Assembly (NCBI RefSeq): GCF_018070025.1
Contig: NZ_JAGPYQ010000001.1
Location: forward strand, 2,604,001-2,668,000
From: Streptomyces liliiviolaceus
Lineage (GTDB): Bacteria > Actinomycetota > Actinomycetes > Streptomycetales > Streptomycetaceae
Length of the DNA: 64,000 nt
Direction of reading: 5' to 3'
Under the pieces are notes generated by a model, which was not told the origin of the DNA, did no database searches, and saw only the letters and a program-made list of their open reading frames with translations. Of this stretch, positions 51,976-61,087 are shown piece after piece. The position numbers were made by a program, and so were the translations under genes. The stretch's first letter is position 1. Every line of letters begins with the position of its first letter.

Positions 51976-53028
51976 CTACGCCCCCTTGGGAACCCCCGTA
52001 GACCCCCGCACCATCAACTCCCCCCGAATCGTCGCGATCCCCCCGGGCGGAACCTCCTCCCGCCCCATCGCGATCCGCCCCGCCCGAGCCCCCGCATCCG
52101 CCAGCGGCAACCGCACCGTCGTCAGCGCCGGCACCGCGTCGATGCTGAACGGCAGGTCGTCGAAGCCGACGACGGACACGTCGTCGGGAATGCGCAGACC
52201 CGAGTCGCGAAGCGCCGCACACGCCCCCAGCGCAACCGTGTCGTTCGCGGCCACGACAGCCGTCAAGCCCGGCTCACGGCGCAGGAGTTCGATCGTGGCC
52301 TCGTACCCCGCCCGCCGGTCGTACCGCCCATGGACCGTCCGCGCGGGATCGTCCGCGATCCCGTGCGCGGCGAGCGCGTCCCGGTGCCCCTCCAGCCGGT
52401 GCCGCGTGGTCGTCCGCTCCTCCGGCCCCGCGATGTACCCCATCCGCCGGTGCCCGAGCCCGATCAGATGCTCGGTCAGCTCCCGGCCGCCACCCCGGTT
52501 GTCGAAGGTGAGCGCCACCGCGTCGGTGTCCGCCGGCGCGGGCGGCCGCCCGCACAGCACCACCCGCGTCCCCGCCTCACCGAGCTTGCGCAGCTTCGTC
52601 GCCACGGCCGTCGCGTGCGCGGTGTTCTCCACGGCCCCACCGGTCAGTACGACGGCCGCCGCACGCTGCCGCTGAAGGAGCGTGAGGTAGGTGAGTTCGC
52701 GCTCCGGGGAGCCGCCGGTGTTGCACACGACGGCGAGCCGCTCCCCGCCCGCCCGGCCCCCGGGCCCCCCGATCTCGGACTGGATCGCCCCCGCCATGAT
52801 CCCGAAGAACGGGTCGGCGATGTCGTTGACCAGGATCCCGACCAGGTCGGAGGTGGCCGCCGCGAGCGCGCTCGCGGGACCGTTCAGTACGTAGTCCAGT
52901 TCGTCCACGGCCCGCAGCACCCGTTCACGGGTGGAGGCAGCCACGGGGTAGTTCCCGTTCAGCACGCGCGACACCGTCGCGGGCGAGACCTGCGCGCGGG
53001 CCGCCACGTCCGCCAGGGTCACCGTCAT
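51976..53028 (-). CDS. LacI-family transcriptional regulator
   Basis: A 350-residue repressor: N-terminal LacI helix-turn-helix (TLADVAARAQVSPATVSRVLNG, residues 4-25) and a periplasmic-binding-protein-like sensor (about 60-340). It is divergent from a three-gene catabolic operon and probably represses it by binding the AAGCGCTT palindrome at 53368-53379. A sugar or a derivative is the expected inducer. The ATG follows GGAGGACTTCGAG. Confidence 0.92.
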   Translation of the reverse strand: MTVTLADVAARAQVSPATVSRVLNGNYPVAASTRERVLRAVDELDYVLNGPASALAAATSDLVGILVNDIADPFFGIMAGAIQSEIGGPGGRAGGERLAVVCNTGGSPERELTYLTLLQRQRAAAVVLTGGAVENTAHATAVATKLRKLGEAGTRVVLCGRPPAPADTDAVALTFDNRGGGRELTEHLIGLGHRRMGYIAGPEERTTTRHRLEGHRDALAAHGIADDPARTVHGRYDRRAGYEATIELLRREPGLTAVVAANDTVALGACAALRDSGLRIPDDVSVVGFDDLPFSIDAVPALTTVRLPLADAGARAGRIAMGREEVPPGGIATIRGELMVRGSTGVPKGA

Positions 53029-53431
53029 CTCGAAGTCCTCCGGTCGCGCATCTCGTCATCGTCCTCAGAGCCGTACTACTCCAGTGCCGGCCCGCTGTCG
53101 CCGTCGTGGCCACCGCGACCGCGACCGCAACCGCCGTCGCCGTCGCGCCCGCCCGGCACGAAGGCCGGCCCCGGCAGCCCCGGCAGCCCCGAGCCCCCTG
53201 GCCGGAAGTCACCCGGGCAGCGCGGACGAGTGGTGCAGACCTTACGTCCGGCCGGGACCCGGCACGACCTTACGGCCGCGGACCCCTCCCGTTCGCCCCC
53301 TCGAACAACTCGCCACCCCCGCGCTCTTGTCCGATCCGCTGCACAGAGGCTAGCTTCTTCTTACATAGAAAGCGCTTGCTGCGACGCTCGCCAGTTCGTA
53401 CGCGGCGCGGGACGCGTACGAAGGGAATGAC
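53029..53431. other. Divergent control region of the LacI/Gfo operon
   Basis: 403 bases without a credible gene. Around 53100-53160 is a low-complexity stretch of repeated CCGCGA/CCGTCG hexamers. The operon promoter is probably near the operator-like palindrome at 53368-53379. The long gap leaves room for separate LacI and operon promoters. Confidence 0.5.
53368..53379 (+). promoter_or_regulatory. Candidate LacI operator
   Basis: GAAAGCGCTTGC holds the palindrome AAGCGCTT with the central CG typical of LacI/GalR-family operators. It lies 52 bases before the oxidoreductase start in the divergent region facing the LacI gene. Confidence 0.6.
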
Positions 53432-54583
53432 GTGACACGCAAGACGGTGCGCATCGCCATGAACGGCGTGACGGGACGCATGGGCTACCGCCAGCACCTC
53501 GTCCGCTCGATCCTCGCCCTGCGCGAGCAGGGCGGTCTCGATCTCGGCGACGGTGACGTGCTGTGGCCCGAACCGGTCCTCGTCGGCCGCCGCGAGCACG
53601 CCCTGAAGGCGCTCGCCGACCGGCACGGCATCGAGCACTGGTCCACCGACCTCGACGCGGTCCTCGCCGACCCGACCGTCGACATCTACTTCGACGCGCA
53701 GGTCACCTCGGCCCGCGAGGAGGCGCTCAAGAAGGCGATCGCGGCCGGCAAGCACCTCTACACGGAGAAGCCGACCGCCACCGGCCTCGACGGAGCCCTC
53801 GCGCTGGCCCGCCTCGCGGACGAGGCCGGCATCAAGCACGGCGTCGTCCAGGACAAGCTCTTCCTCCCCGGACTGCTCAAGCTCAAGCGGCTTGTCGACG
53901 GCGGCTTCTTCGGCCGGATCCTGTCCATCCGCGGCGAGTTCGGCTACTGGGTCTTCGAGGGCGACTGGCAGTCCGCCCAGCGCCCCTCGTGGAACTACCG
54001 GACCGAGGACGGCGGCGGCATCGTCGTCGACATGTTCCCGCACTGGGAGTACGTGCTGCACGAGCTGTTCGGCCGGGTGAAGTCGGTCCAGGCGCTCACC
54101 GCCACGCACATCCCGCAGCGCTGGGACGAGCAGAACAAGCCCTACGACGCCACCGCCGACGACGCCGCCTACGGAGTCTTCGAACTCGACGGCGGCGCGA
54201 TCGCCCAGATCAACTCCTCCTGGGCCGTGCGCGTCAACCGCGACGAACTCGTCGAGTTCCAGGTCGACGGCACCGAGGGCTCGGCCGTCGCCGGACTGCG
54301 CAACTGCCGTGTCCAGCACCGCTCGGCGACCCCCAAGCCGGTCTGGAACCCGGACATCCCCGCCACCGAGGTCTTCCGCGACCAGTGGCAGGAGGTGCCC
54401 GACAACGCCGAGTTCGACAACGGCTTCAAGGCCCAGTGGGAGCTGTTCCTGCGCCACGTCTACGCCGACGCCCCCTACCACTGGGACCTCCTGGCCGGCG
54501 CCCGCGGCGTCCAGCTCGCCGAACTGGGCCTGAAGTCCTCCGCCGAGGGCCGCCGCTTCGACGTCCCGGAGATCTCCCTGTGA
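53432..54583 (+). CDS. Gfo/Idh/MocA-family oxidoreductase
   Basis: A 383-residue NAD(P)-dependent sugar or inositol-type dehydrogenase. The Rossmann N-terminal domain (about 5-135) includes the YTEKPTATG block (Lys near 113), the signature Glu-Lys-Pro of the family. The C-terminal domain (140-370) has FPHWEYVLHE near 205, giving catalytic His. An unusually long insertion of about 20 residues (LREQGGLDLGDGDVLWPEP) lies between the first strand and helix. It is the first gene of an operon with DUF993 and a sugar isomerase; the GTG follows AAGGGAA. Confidence 0.9.
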   Translation: MTRKTVRIAMNGVTGRMGYRQHLVRSILALREQGGLDLGDGDVLWPEPVLVGRREHALKALADRHGIEHWSTDLDAVLADPTVDIYFDAQVTSAREEALKKAIAAGKHLYTEKPTATGLDGALALARLADEAGIKHGVVQDKLFLPGLLKLKRLVDGGFFGRILSIRGEFGYWVFEGDWQSAQRPSWNYRTEDGGGIVVDMFPHWEYVLHELFGRVKSVQALTATHIPQRWDEQNKPYDATADDAAYGVFELDGGAIAQINSSWAVRVNRDELVEFQVDGTEGSAVAGLRNCRVQHRSATPKPVWNPDIPATEVFRDQWQEVPDNAEFDNGFKAQWELFLRHVYADAPYHWDLLAGARGVQLAELGLKSSAEGRRFDVPEISL

Positions 54584-55749
54584 CCATCGAACTCCCGGGC
54601 GCCGACGGCAGGCTGCGCACCTACACCCCCCGCCCCGACCCCCTCCACGTCACCACCGGCGCCCCCTTCGGCGCCCGTACGGTCTTCTCGGCGGCGCACG
54701 TGGTCGCCGACCCGTACGCCGACACCACCCCCGACTCGCCCGCCGCCGTCGACTGGGACGTCACCCTCGCCTTCCGCCGCCATCTGTGGTCCCACGGGCT
54801 CGGTGTCGCCGAGGCGATGGACACCGCGCAGCGCGGGATGGGCCTCGACTGGGCGGGCGCGGCCGAACTGATCCGCCGCTCGTCGGCCGAGGCGAAGTCG
54901 GTCGGCGGCCTGATCGCCTGCGGCGTCGGCACCGACCAGCTGCCCGTCACCGAGATCGGGTACCCGTACGGCCTGGACGAGGTGCGGGCGGCGTACGAGG
55001 AGCAGCTGGCCCTCGTCGAGGAGTCCGGCTCGCAGGCCATCCTGATGGCCTCCCGCGCGCTGGCCGCCGTCGCCAAGGGCCCCGACGACTATCTGGAGGT
55101 CTACGGCCACCTGCTGCGCCAGGCCGCCGAACCGGTGGTCCTGCACTGGCTGGGCCCGATGTTCGACCCGGCCCTTGAGGGCTACTGGGGCAGCACCGAC
55201 CTGGACGCCGCCACCAGCACCTTCCTCGAAGTCATCGCCGCCCACACCGACAAGGTCGACGGCATCAAGGTCTCGCTGCTGGACGCCCGGCGCGAGATCG
55301 ACCTGCGCCGCAAGCTCCCCGACGGGGTGCGCTGCTACACGGGCGACGACTTCAACTACCCCGAGCTGATCGCGGGCGACGACCAGGGCTTCAGCCACGC
55401 CCTGCTCGGCATCTTCGACCCGCTGGGCCCGCTGGCGGCCGAGGCGGTACGCGCCCTGGACACGGGTGACGTACCCGGCTTCCGCGCGCTCCTCGACCCC
55501 ACCGTCGAACTCTCCCGCCACCTGTTCCAGGCCCCCACCCGCTTCTACAAGACGGGCGTGGTGTTCCTGGCCTGGCTCGCGGGCCACCAGTCCCACTTCA
55601 CGATGGTCGGCGGCCTCCAGTCGGCCCGCTCACTGCCGCACCTCGCCCGCGCGTACGAACTCGCCGACGGCCTGGGCCTGTTCCCCGACCCGGAGCTGGC
55701 CGAGACCCGTATGAAGAACCTGCTCTCCCTGTACGGAGTGACCCAGTGA
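54580..55749 (+). CDS. DUF993 family protein (aldolase/DHDPS-like barrel)
   Basis: A 389-residue cytoplasmic protein of the DUF993 family, which is distantly like dihydrodipicolinate synthase-type TIM barrels. A lysine in GIKVSLLDARRE near residue 230 could be a Schiff-base residue, and GDDFNYPELIAGD near 262 is another conserved block. Reaction not described, as far as I know. The GTG overlaps the stop of the oxidoreductase (GTGA); its own stop overlaps the isomerase start, so all three proteins are made together. Confidence 0.85.
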   Translation: MTIELPGADGRLRTYTPRPDPLHVTTGAPFGARTVFSAAHVVADPYADTTPDSPAAVDWDVTLAFRRHLWSHGLGVAEAMDTAQRGMGLDWAGAAELIRRSSAEAKSVGGLIACGVGTDQLPVTEIGYPYGLDEVRAAYEEQLALVEESGSQAILMASRALAAVAKGPDDYLEVYGHLLRQAAEPVVLHWLGPMFDPALEGYWGSTDLDAATSTFLEVIAAHTDKVDGIKVSLLDARREIDLRRKLPDGVRCYTGDDFNYPELIAGDDQGFSHALLGIFDPLGPLAAEAVRALDTGDVPGFRALLDPTVELSRHLFQAPTRFYKTGVVFLAWLAGHQSHFTMVGGLQSARSLPHLARAYELADGLGLFPDPELAETRMKNLLSLYGVTQ

Positions 55750-56615
55750 CCGCGAGCCCGACCTCGACCCCGAGTACGAGTCCTCCCGGGCCCCTCTCCC
55801 GCTTCAGCATCAACCAGATGACGGTCAAGCAGCTGTCGATGCCGGAACTGGTCGACGCGTGCGGTGAGCTGGGCATTCCGGGAGTGGGCCTGTGGCGGGC
55901 CCCGGTCCAGTCGTACGGCCTGGAGCGGACGGCCAAGCTGGTCCGCGAGGCGGGCCTGACCGTCACGACCCTGTGCCGCGGCGGCTTCCTCACGGCGATC
56001 GACCCGGCCGAACGGACGAAGGCGCTCGACGACAACCGCCTGGCGGTCGACGAGGCGGCCACCCTCGGCACGGACACGCTCGTCCTGGTCTCGGGCGGTC
56101 TCCCAGCGGGCTCCAAGGACCTCCACGGCGCCCGGGAACGCATCGCGGACGCACTGGCCGCACTGGGCCCGTACGCCGAGGAACGGGGTGTGCGTCTCGC
56201 CGTCGAACCCCTCCACCCGATGTACGCGGCCGACCGCTGCGTGGTCTCCACGCTCACCCAGGCCCTGGACCTCGCGGAACGCTTCCCCGCGCACCAGGTC
56301 GGCGTGACGGTCGACACGTACCACATCTGGTGGGACGACCGGGCGCCCGAGCAGATCGCCCGCGCGGGCGCCGGCGGCCGTATCCACACCTTCCAGCTCG
56401 CCGACTGGACGACCCCGCTGCCCGAGGGCGTCCTCAACGGCCGCGGCCAGCTCGGCGACGGCTCGATCGACATGCGCGAGTGGAAGGCGTACGTCGAGGC
56501 GGCGGGCTACACGGGCCCCATCGAGGTGGAGCTGTTCAACGACGGCCTGTGGGCCAGGGACGGCCGCGAGGTCCTGGCGGAGACGGCGGCCCGCTTCACG
56601 CGACACGCGGCCTGA
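55746..56615 (+). CDS. Sugar phosphate isomerase/epimerase family protein
   Basis: A 289-residue TIM barrel with metal-ligand positions: Glu in LAVEPLHPMYAAD near residue 157, Asp/His in VTVDTYHIWWD near 190, Gln/Asp in FQLADWTTP near 220 and Glu in IEVELFND near 262. Together with the oxidoreductase and DUF993 proteins it probably processes a keto-sugar or cyclitol intermediate. The first 20 residues are Ser/Thr/Pro-rich and dispensable-looking. GTG start, overlapping the previous stop. Confidence 0.88.
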   Translation: MTASPTSTPSTSPPGPLSRFSINQMTVKQLSMPELVDACGELGIPGVGLWRAPVQSYGLERTAKLVREAGLTVTTLCRGGFLTAIDPAERTKALDDNRLAVDEAATLGTDTLVLVSGGLPAGSKDLHGARERIADALAALGPYAEERGVRLAVEPLHPMYAADRCVVSTLTQALDLAERFPAHQVGVTVDTYHIWWDDRAPEQIARAGAGGRIHTFQLADWTTPLPEGVLNGRGQLGDGSIDMREWKAYVEAAGYTGPIEVELFNDGLWARDGREVLAETAARFTRHAA

Positions 56616-56641
56616 CGGACCTGGAAGGACAACGATCCCCT

Positions 56642-56675
56642 CGGGCCCGCGCCGCCACCGCACGGCGCGGGCCCG
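56642..56675. terminator. Bidirectional terminator hairpin
   Basis: A perfect 13-bp stem, CGGGCCCGCGCCG (56642-56654) with its complement at 56663-56675, and an 8-base loop. It lies in the 68-base gap between the convergent isomerase and ATPase genes. Confidence 0.88.
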
Positions 56676-56683
56676 GTACAGGT

Positions 56684-57394
56684 CTACGTTTCGAGGATGT
56701 GCCGCAGATAGGCGTGCGGGTCGGCGAGATAGCGGCGCCAGTGGTCCACGACGCCCAGCTCCCGCCAGGCGACCCTGCGCATGCCGTGGTCGCCGACCTC
56801 GACGATGTCCGCGCCGGGCAGGGCGGTCAGCAGGGGCGAGTGCGTGGCGCAGACGACCTGGCCGCCCTCCTTGGTCAGCCGGTCGATGTGCCCGATCAGT
56901 TCGAGGCACGAGGAGAAGGAGAGCGCGGCCTCCGGCTCGTCGAGCACGTACAGCCCGGTGTACAGGAACTTCCCGCGGAACGCCGCGAGGAAGCCCTCGC
57001 CATGACTGACCGAGTCCGGCGCCAGCCCCTCCCTGCCGAGGGCGTCGAGCGCGGTCTCGGCCCGCAGGAAGAAGCCCTTGCGGGCCGCCCAGCTGGTGGC
57101 CATACGGCGCCCGCGCGGGGCAGCGTCGAACCGCATCCGCTCGCCGAGCGCCGACTTGCCCCGCGGGGAGGCGTAGCGCCAGTCGTGGGAGCCGCCGTAG
57201 GAGTCCAGCCCGAACCCCTCCGCCAGCGCCTCGACCAGCGTCGACTTCCCCGAACCGTTCTCCCCGACGAGAAAGGTCACCGGCGCGGTGAACCGCAGCC
57301 CCTCCTCGACCAGCTGCCGGACACAGGGCACGGACCAGGGCCAGACGTCCTCGTCGTACGAGGCGAGATGGGCATACGCGCGTTCGACGATCAC
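56684..57394 (-). CDS. SMC/ABC-like AAA ATPase of unknown role
   Basis: A 236-residue soluble ATPase: Walker A GENGSGKST near residue 45, a signature-like SHGEGFLAAF near 133, Walker B LYVLDEPEAALS near 150, and an H-loop His in ATHSPL near 185. No membrane domain or coiled-coil insertion is present. The sequence is near AAA_23/SMC-type small ATPases whose partners are often nucleases, but none is beside it. The GTG start gives VIVERAYAHL. Function unassigned. Confidence 0.82.
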   Translation of the reverse strand: MIVERAYAHLASYDEDVWPWSVPCVRQLVEEGLRFTAPVTFLVGENGSGKSTLVEALAEGFGLDSYGGSHDWRYASPRGKSALGERMRFDAAPRGRRMATSWAARKGFFLRAETALDALGREGLAPDSVSHGEGFLAAFRGKFLYTGLYVLDEPEAALSFSSCLELIGHIDRLTKEGGQVVCATHSPLLTALPGADIVEVGDHGMRRVAWRELGVVDHWRRYLADPHAYLRHILET

Positions 57395-57499
57395 CCGCCC
57401 AGTGTCGCGCAACGAGGCCCCCCGCCCCGCTCGAAAAAACCTCAAAAAAATCTCAAGCAACCGTGCAACCCTCCCCCCACCTCGCGGGTCGTACCTGGC

Positions 57500-57592
57500 A
57501 TCAGAACCTTTGGAGGGGGATCCGGGGGGATCGCGGGGGTTCTGATCTGGGGGAGGGGACCGAGGGGCCCGGTCGACGGACCGGGCCCCTCG
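57500..57592. terminator. Hairpins downstream of the ANTAR gene, including a 14-bp terminator
   Basis: The strongest element is a perfect 14-bp stem with a 4-base loop: CGAGGGGCCCGGTC (57561-57574) and GACCGGGCCCCTCG (57579-57592). A second inverted repeat, ATCAGAACC (57500-57508) and GGTTCTGAT (57538-57546), lies just beyond. On the minus strand the 14-bp stem follows the ANTAR gene stop by about 85 bases and should end that transcript before the ATPase gene. Confidence 0.75.
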
Positions 57593-57675
57593 AAATATGT
57601 CCGATGCCGGGTCCGAGGGCGTCCGGGCCGGGCGGTTGCGCGCACGTACTGCCGGACGGCATGTCGATCGCGCGG

Positions 57676-58425
57676 TCAGCGACGGTGGTCGTGCGTAGTG
57701 CTGCGGACGATCCGGGTGGCCGTCGCGGTCAGTGTGCGGTTGTCGGCGAGTGCCTGCCGGCGCAGCCGCTTCGCCGCGTCGTCCATGCGCAGGCCGTGGC
57801 GCTGGGCGAGGACTCCTTTGGCCTGCTCGATGATGATGCTGTTGTTCGCGGTGCGTCGCTGCCAGGCGGGCATCCGGCCGTCGGGCTGCCGGCGCAGCAT
57901 GGCCTGCGTGCAGGCATCGGAGAGCAGACGGGCGGGAGCGGTGTCGTAGGTGGTGAAGGGCCGCGGTTCGGCGGTGTAGAGGGTGAGCACGGCGAGGCTG
58001 CGCTCGTCCCGGTGCAGGAGGACGGCGGCGGCTCCCGTGACGCCTTCCTCGCCGGCGCGGTCCGCGAAGTGCGGCCATCGCTGTCCTCCCGGCGAGCTGG
58101 GCGCCAACGAGGTGGGAGCCGCGAAAGAATTTCCGTCCGGCGGGGTGTGTACGCGGGGGGAGTGTCCGGGGGCGCTGTCGATGGTCGGCCCCTGCCCCAG
58201 GTCATGTTCGGCCGTGAGCAGACGCCTGCAGCGTTCGTCGCTGGCCGCGACCGGGACGGGCCCCGTCGTGTCGATCAGCAGGGTGACTCCGGCCGCGTCC
58301 ACGGGCAGGAAGGCCAGGGCCTGGTCGGTGAGGTCGTACAGCAGATCCAGTAGATCGCGGCCGTCGAACGCCGCGAGCCGCAGCACCTGAGCCGTCAGCT
58401 GCCCGGATCCGTCAGCAATCGGCAT
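57676..58425 (-). CDS. GAF-ANTAR domain regulator
   Basis: A 249-residue two-domain protein. The GAF sensor covers about residues 20-165. The C-terminal ANTAR RNA-binding domain (about 185-245) holds NNSIIIEQAKGVLAQRHGLRMDDAAKRLRR, with conserved alanine and aromatic/arginine positions. ANTAR proteins act as antiterminators by binding paired RNA hairpins. The signal is unknown. It faces the neighbouring AraC gene divergently, over a 185-base region. Confidence 0.88.
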   Translation of the reverse strand: MPIADGSGQLTAQVLRLAAFDGRDLLDLLYDLTDQALAFLPVDAAGVTLLIDTTGPVPVAASDERCRRLLTAEHDLGQGPTIDSAPGHSPRVHTPPDGNSFAAPTSLAPSSPGGQRWPHFADRAGEEGVTGAAAVLLHRDERSLAVLTLYTAEPRPFTTYDTAPARLLSDACTQAMLRRQPDGRMPAWQRRTANNSIIIEQAKGVLAQRHGLRMDDAAKRLRRQALADNRTLTATATRIVRSTTHDHRR

Positions 58426-58610
58426 GGCGCACGCTACCGGGCACGCGGAGGGGATCTGTGAGGTCGTGGTGGTCGGTCACGGATCCAGTGAACTGCGGGC
58501 GATTGTCTCTCTTCTATCCGCTGTGCGCAGGGTCTATCCGAACCGTGCACGCGTGAGGTTCCGCGGCGGCACCATGGAATTCCGACCGAGGGCGCCTTGA
58601 GGAGACGGCC

Positions 58611-59623
58611 ATGACCGAACACGCGGCCCCCGCACCCGGCCCGAAACCGCAGGACGGTACGGAGACGGCCTTCAGCCTGACCAGCCAGGACGTCGACCAG
58701 GGGGGGAGCTACTCACCGGCTTCTATCAACTGCCCGTCGTGGTGGACCCGCAGCTGACGGATATCGCGCGCTTCCACATGCGGCTGCGCGGGGCACGGGT
58801 GGGCGCCGCCGCGTTCGGCATCATGGATTTCGGGTCCCGTGCCACGCTGCTCACGCCTCCTCTGGACGGGCTGTACGCGTTCTTCGGGGCCCGCGCCGAC
58901 CACATCGTGTGCGTCCAGCGCGACCAGGCCACCCGCTCCGAGCGCGGTGACGGACGGGTGGGAGTGGTCAACTCCTTCGACCCCGTCATGGCCCACTTCA
59001 ACAACGGCACCGAACTCTTCCAGGTGTCCTTCTCCCGGGCAGCCGTCGAAGCCGAGCTGGAAGAGGAAATCGGCCACGCCGTCACCAAGCTGCGCTTCCC
59101 TCCGGCCTTCCCCGCCACCGGACCGCTGCGCACCTACCACGCGATCCTCACCGCCGTCGCCGACGAAATCGCCCAGCCCACCGGCCTGCTGGACCGCCCC
59201 TCGGTCGCCGACCGGCTGGGAGCGGCCCTCCTGACCACCATGCTCCACACCAGCCCCCACCAGTACGCCGACGAACTCGCCGCCCCCGCGGCGCCAAGCC
59301 CACGCCCCGTGCGCAGAGTCACCGAAGCGATGCGCGCCGACCCGGCCCACCCCTTCACCGCCGTGGAACTGGCACGCCTGTCAGGAGTGCCGCTGCGCTC
59401 CCTGCAAGCCGCCTTCCGCGCCCACCACGGCATCCCGATGATGACCTACCTACGTCACCTGCGCCTGGACGGCGTCCACCGGGACCTGCACAGCGAACTG
59501 GCGCCCGGCACCACCGTCGCCGACGTCGCCACCCGCTGGGGCTTCACCCACCTCTCCCGCTTCTCCGCCTACTACAGCAGCCGCCATGGCGCCCTTCCCT
59601 CCGAACACCTCCGCAACAACTGA
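58611..59623 (+). pseudogene. AraC-family regulator disrupted (or phase-variable) at a G7 tract
   Basis: The ribosome site GAGGAG and an ATG at 58611 begin a frame that encodes 32 residues (MTEHAAPAPGPKPQ...), reaching a run of seven G at 58700-58706. Past it the correct frame shifts: the next residues of the regulator (ELLTGFYQLPVVVDP...) lie in a frame needing one extra G. Read straight through, translation stops after 48 codons at CGCAGCTGA. The rest (from about 58706) is a complete AraC protein with an AraC_binding_2 domain and the C-terminal helix-turn-helix. A GTG at 58739 would give 294 residues but has no ribosome site. Causes: indel mutation, phase variation or sequencing error. Confidence 0.72.
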
Positions 59624-60054
59624 CCCACCAAGTGGGGGGATCATCTCTACCCGCCGGATCCGGGGTCGACCGGTGGGGTGCCTGCGGTGGGGTGGCCCCG
59701 GTCCGCAGGGTGCTCTCAGCGGGGTCTGGGCCGGCTGCGGACCGCGGAGGTTCCAGCCTGTCGTGTGGCCGGCGGGCTGGTCTGCACCCAGGACGAAACC
59801 CGCGGCCCGGGCCTGTCCGCAAAACGAAAGGCTTCGCCGGCTTTGCGAGAGCGGCCCCGGGAGTCCTTCGCGCGTTCGCCGGCGGCCCGCGATCACGCAC
59901 CTGGAGGAAAAATTCCGAACGAAGCCGATCCACAAGCATGTTGGCTTGCGGTCATGTCAGATCACCCGCGACATCGGTTCGTCCGGCGGGCAGCAGGACG
60001 TGGCGTCATAGCCGTAGTGTTCGAGGCGGCCGGACGGATCGGGGTGCGGCACCT
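59624..60054. other. Intergenic region between the two AraC genes, no gene seen
   Basis: 431 bases of GC-rich sequence without a credible gene or family A repeat. It must hold the promoter of the second AraC gene. I found no clear -35/-10 pair, and frames continuing upstream of the second AraC start have no support. Confidence 0.45.
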
Positions 60055-61005
60055 ATGGACCAGCTCACGGTGGAGCGGTCGCGGTTCGTCTCGCGCAACG
60101 CGCAGGAGAACTGGGAGTTCCTCGGACGGGCTTATGGGACAGGGATCCGGGTGCACGGTGAGGTTTCCGTATCCCCGCTGAACTACGACCGCATCGCGGC
60201 CGGCCCCCTGGCATGGGACAACGTGATGCTCCCCGGCGACTGGTCGATCGACATCGACGCCGTGCAGGGCCTGCTCGTCACGATGCCGACCGCAGGGCAG
60301 TGGCAGATGGAACTCGGCGGCCACGACGTGCGCCTGCCCGGGACCGGCGCTGCCCTGGTGACTCCGGGCATGCCCTACCAGGCCCGGCTGACCCATATCG
60401 CCGTCGACGTCCTGTCTGTGGGCCCGGCCCTGTTCGACGCCTTCATGCACGATGCGCACGCCCCACCGCGGCGCACGACGTTCACCGGCCTGACCCCGGC
60501 GCGGCCCAGCGACGCTCGTTTGTGGGCCACGACAGCCGCCTATGTCCACACCACCCTGGCCAACGCCGACCTCAGCGACCTGATCATCTGCCAGCTGGCC
60601 CGCCTGACCGTGGCCTGCGCCCTGCAGGTCTTCCCCAACGAGATCCTGCCCGATCCGCTCTCCATGGACAGCAACGACGCCACCAGCGACACCCTGCGCC
60701 GGGCCATGGCGTTCATCGACGACAACGCCTATCGCGACATCGGCCTCGCAGAGATCGCCGCCTCCGTCCCCGTCACCACCCGAGCCGTTCAGTACGCCTT
60801 CCAGCGCCACGCGAACACGACCCCGCTCACCTACCTGCGCCGGGTACGCCTGGACGGCGCCCACGCCGACCTGCGCGCCGCCAGCCCTTCGACGGCAACG
60901 GTCACCGACATCGCAGCACGGTGGGGGTTCGCACATCCGGGCCGGTTCGCCGCCGCCTACCGAAGCGTCTACGGCACTACACCTGCCGCCACCCTCCACA
61001 GCTGA
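60055..61005 (+). CDS. AraC-family transcriptional regulator
   Basis: A 316-residue regulator. An N-terminal cupin-like AraC_binding_2 domain (about 15-190) is followed by the paired helix-turn-helix (about 215-315, LAEIAASVPVTTRAVQYAFQRH and TDIAARWGFAHPGRFAAAYRSVYG). It is organised like the preceding AraC gene and probably a distant paralogue. No target operon lies beside it. The ATG giving MDQLTVERS is the natural start; no strong ribosome site is visible. Confidence 0.88.
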   Translation: MDQLTVERSRFVSRNAQENWEFLGRAYGTGIRVHGEVSVSPLNYDRIAAGPLAWDNVMLPGDWSIDIDAVQGLLVTMPTAGQWQMELGGHDVRLPGTGAALVTPGMPYQARLTHIAVDVLSVGPALFDAFMHDAHAPPRRTTFTGLTPARPSDARLWATTAAYVHTTLANADLSDLIICQLARLTVACALQVFPNEILPDPLSMDSNDATSDTLRRAMAFIDDNAYRDIGLAEIAASVPVTTRAVQYAFQRHANTTPLTYLRRVRLDGAHADLRAASPSTATVTDIAARWGFAHPGRFAAAYRSVYGTTPAATLHS

Positions 61006-61087
61006 TCACGCCCGGCAGCCGGGACTCGACGAGGCCGCCGCCCGGCAACCACGGGCTGTCCGTTCAGCGGTGATCGGCGTGATCAGC
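61001..61087. repeat. 12-bp inverted repeat spanning the convergent AraC/rbsD ends
   Basis: GCTGATCACGCC (61001-61012) and GGCGTGATCAGC (61076-61087) are perfect complements 63 bases apart. The left arm includes the AraC stop codon. Inside is a small hairpin CCCGG-cag-CCGGG (61011-61023). It may act as a terminator for the converging genes; the long loop is unusual. Confidence 0.55.
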
